Shown here: piece after piece, positions 29,527 through 29,699 of the stretch
Layout of the letters: each line of letters begins with the position of its first letter
How positions within the stretch are numbered: the stretch's first letter is position 1
Assembly (NCBI GenBank): GCA_964630635.1
Contig: CAZVVM010000011.1
Span: forward strand, 1 to 29,699
Direction of reading: 5' to 3'
Length of the DNA stretch: 29,699 bases
From: Colimorpha_A sp964630635
Lineage (GTDB): Bacteria; Bacillota; Clostridia; Oscillospirales; CAG-272
Program-made: the position numbers and the translations under genes
The notes under the pieces: generated by a model
Database searches by the model: none
Seen by the model: the letters and a program-made list of their open reading frames with translations, nothing else
What the model was told of the DNA's origin: nothing

Positions 29527-29699
29527 TACTGCTGCTTTTTCTTTGCCGCCTGCGCCTTTTTACGGGTCGGGGTGTCAAGAATTACCTTACGCAGACGAAG
29601 TCCCTTCGGCGTTACCTCGATAAGCTCGTCGTCCGCGATAAACTCGATAGCTTCCTCAAGCGACATTGTCTTATGGGGGGTAAGAATAAGCTTTTCGTC
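29526..29699 (-). CDS. typA: GTP-binding protein TypA/BipA (5' part beyond window)
   Basis: Only the C-terminal 57 residues are present: TMSLEEAIEFIADDELIEVTP, then KGLRLRKVIL and a Lys/Gln-rich end. This is characteristic of the TypA/BipA C-terminal domain, a translational GTPase that helps ribosome assembly and stress adaptation. The N-terminal G domain lies to the right of the window. Its stop overlaps the next gene by one base. Confidence 0.92.
   Translation of the reverse strand, partial: DEKLILTPHKTMSLEEAIEFIADDELIEVTPKGLRLRKVILDTPTRKKAQAAKKKQQ

Overview
The window looks like a chromosomal segment of a low-to-mid GC Gram-positive bacterium of class Clostridia (Bacillota), most likely an uncultured gut species known from a metagenome-assembled genome. 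Evidence: strong Shine-Dalgarno sites, many textbook sigma-A promoters (TTGACA, 17 bp, TATAAT), an LCP cell-wall ligase, MscL, a QueT transporter with a preQ1-I riboswitch, ROK glucokinase, MinD beside an MgsA homologue, and short GTAGGGGC palindromic repeats of a kind often met in gut Clostridia. A run of ten Ns at 18141-18150 marks a scaffold gap. No rRNA, tRNA or CRISPR array was seen. The species assignment is inference.

Layout. 1-2200: 3'-truncated rpsB (minus) with a pseudoknot-like leader, divergent from an M18 aminopeptidase. 2200-4670: an unusual two-gene amino-sugar operon, in which phosphoglucosamine mutase carries an N-terminal XRE-type helix-turn-helix domain and is translationally coupled to a GlmU-C-like acetyltransferase; a perfect 17-bp palindrome lies upstream. 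4680-5400: a structured leader RNA with terminator and possible antiterminator in front of a small membrane/zinc-ribbon protein. 5413-7776: an autoregulated TetR repressor and an acyl-CoA synthetase. 7835-11185: PrsW-like protease, aspS, then queT under a preQ1 riboswitch. 11725-14217: LCP protein and a D-2-hydroxyacid dehydrogenase. 14246-17325: Crp/Fnr-type regulator with a 22-bp palindrome at its start site, followed by a complete ABC importer. 17328-18670: ispD-ispF. 18919-21381: rpe, minD, an MgsA homologue without two catalytic aspartates, and a small unknown gene. 21418-24397: ROK glucokinase, mscL and two unknown proteins, all minus. 24448-25557: trpS. 25580-27926: an AT-richer type II restriction-modification pair, probably acquired. 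27931-29145: LRR lipoprotein and palindromic repeat elements. 29146-29699: DUF2809 membrane protein and the 3' end of typA.

Most of the window is housekeeping. The best candidates for something undescribed are the HTH-GlmM fusion as a possible DNA-binding 'trigger enzyme', the 4721-4880 attenuator RNA, the active-site-deficient MgsA homologue, and the regulator/operator pairs of the TetR and Crp-like genes. All assignments come from reading the sequence and recalling family motifs; no searches were run.
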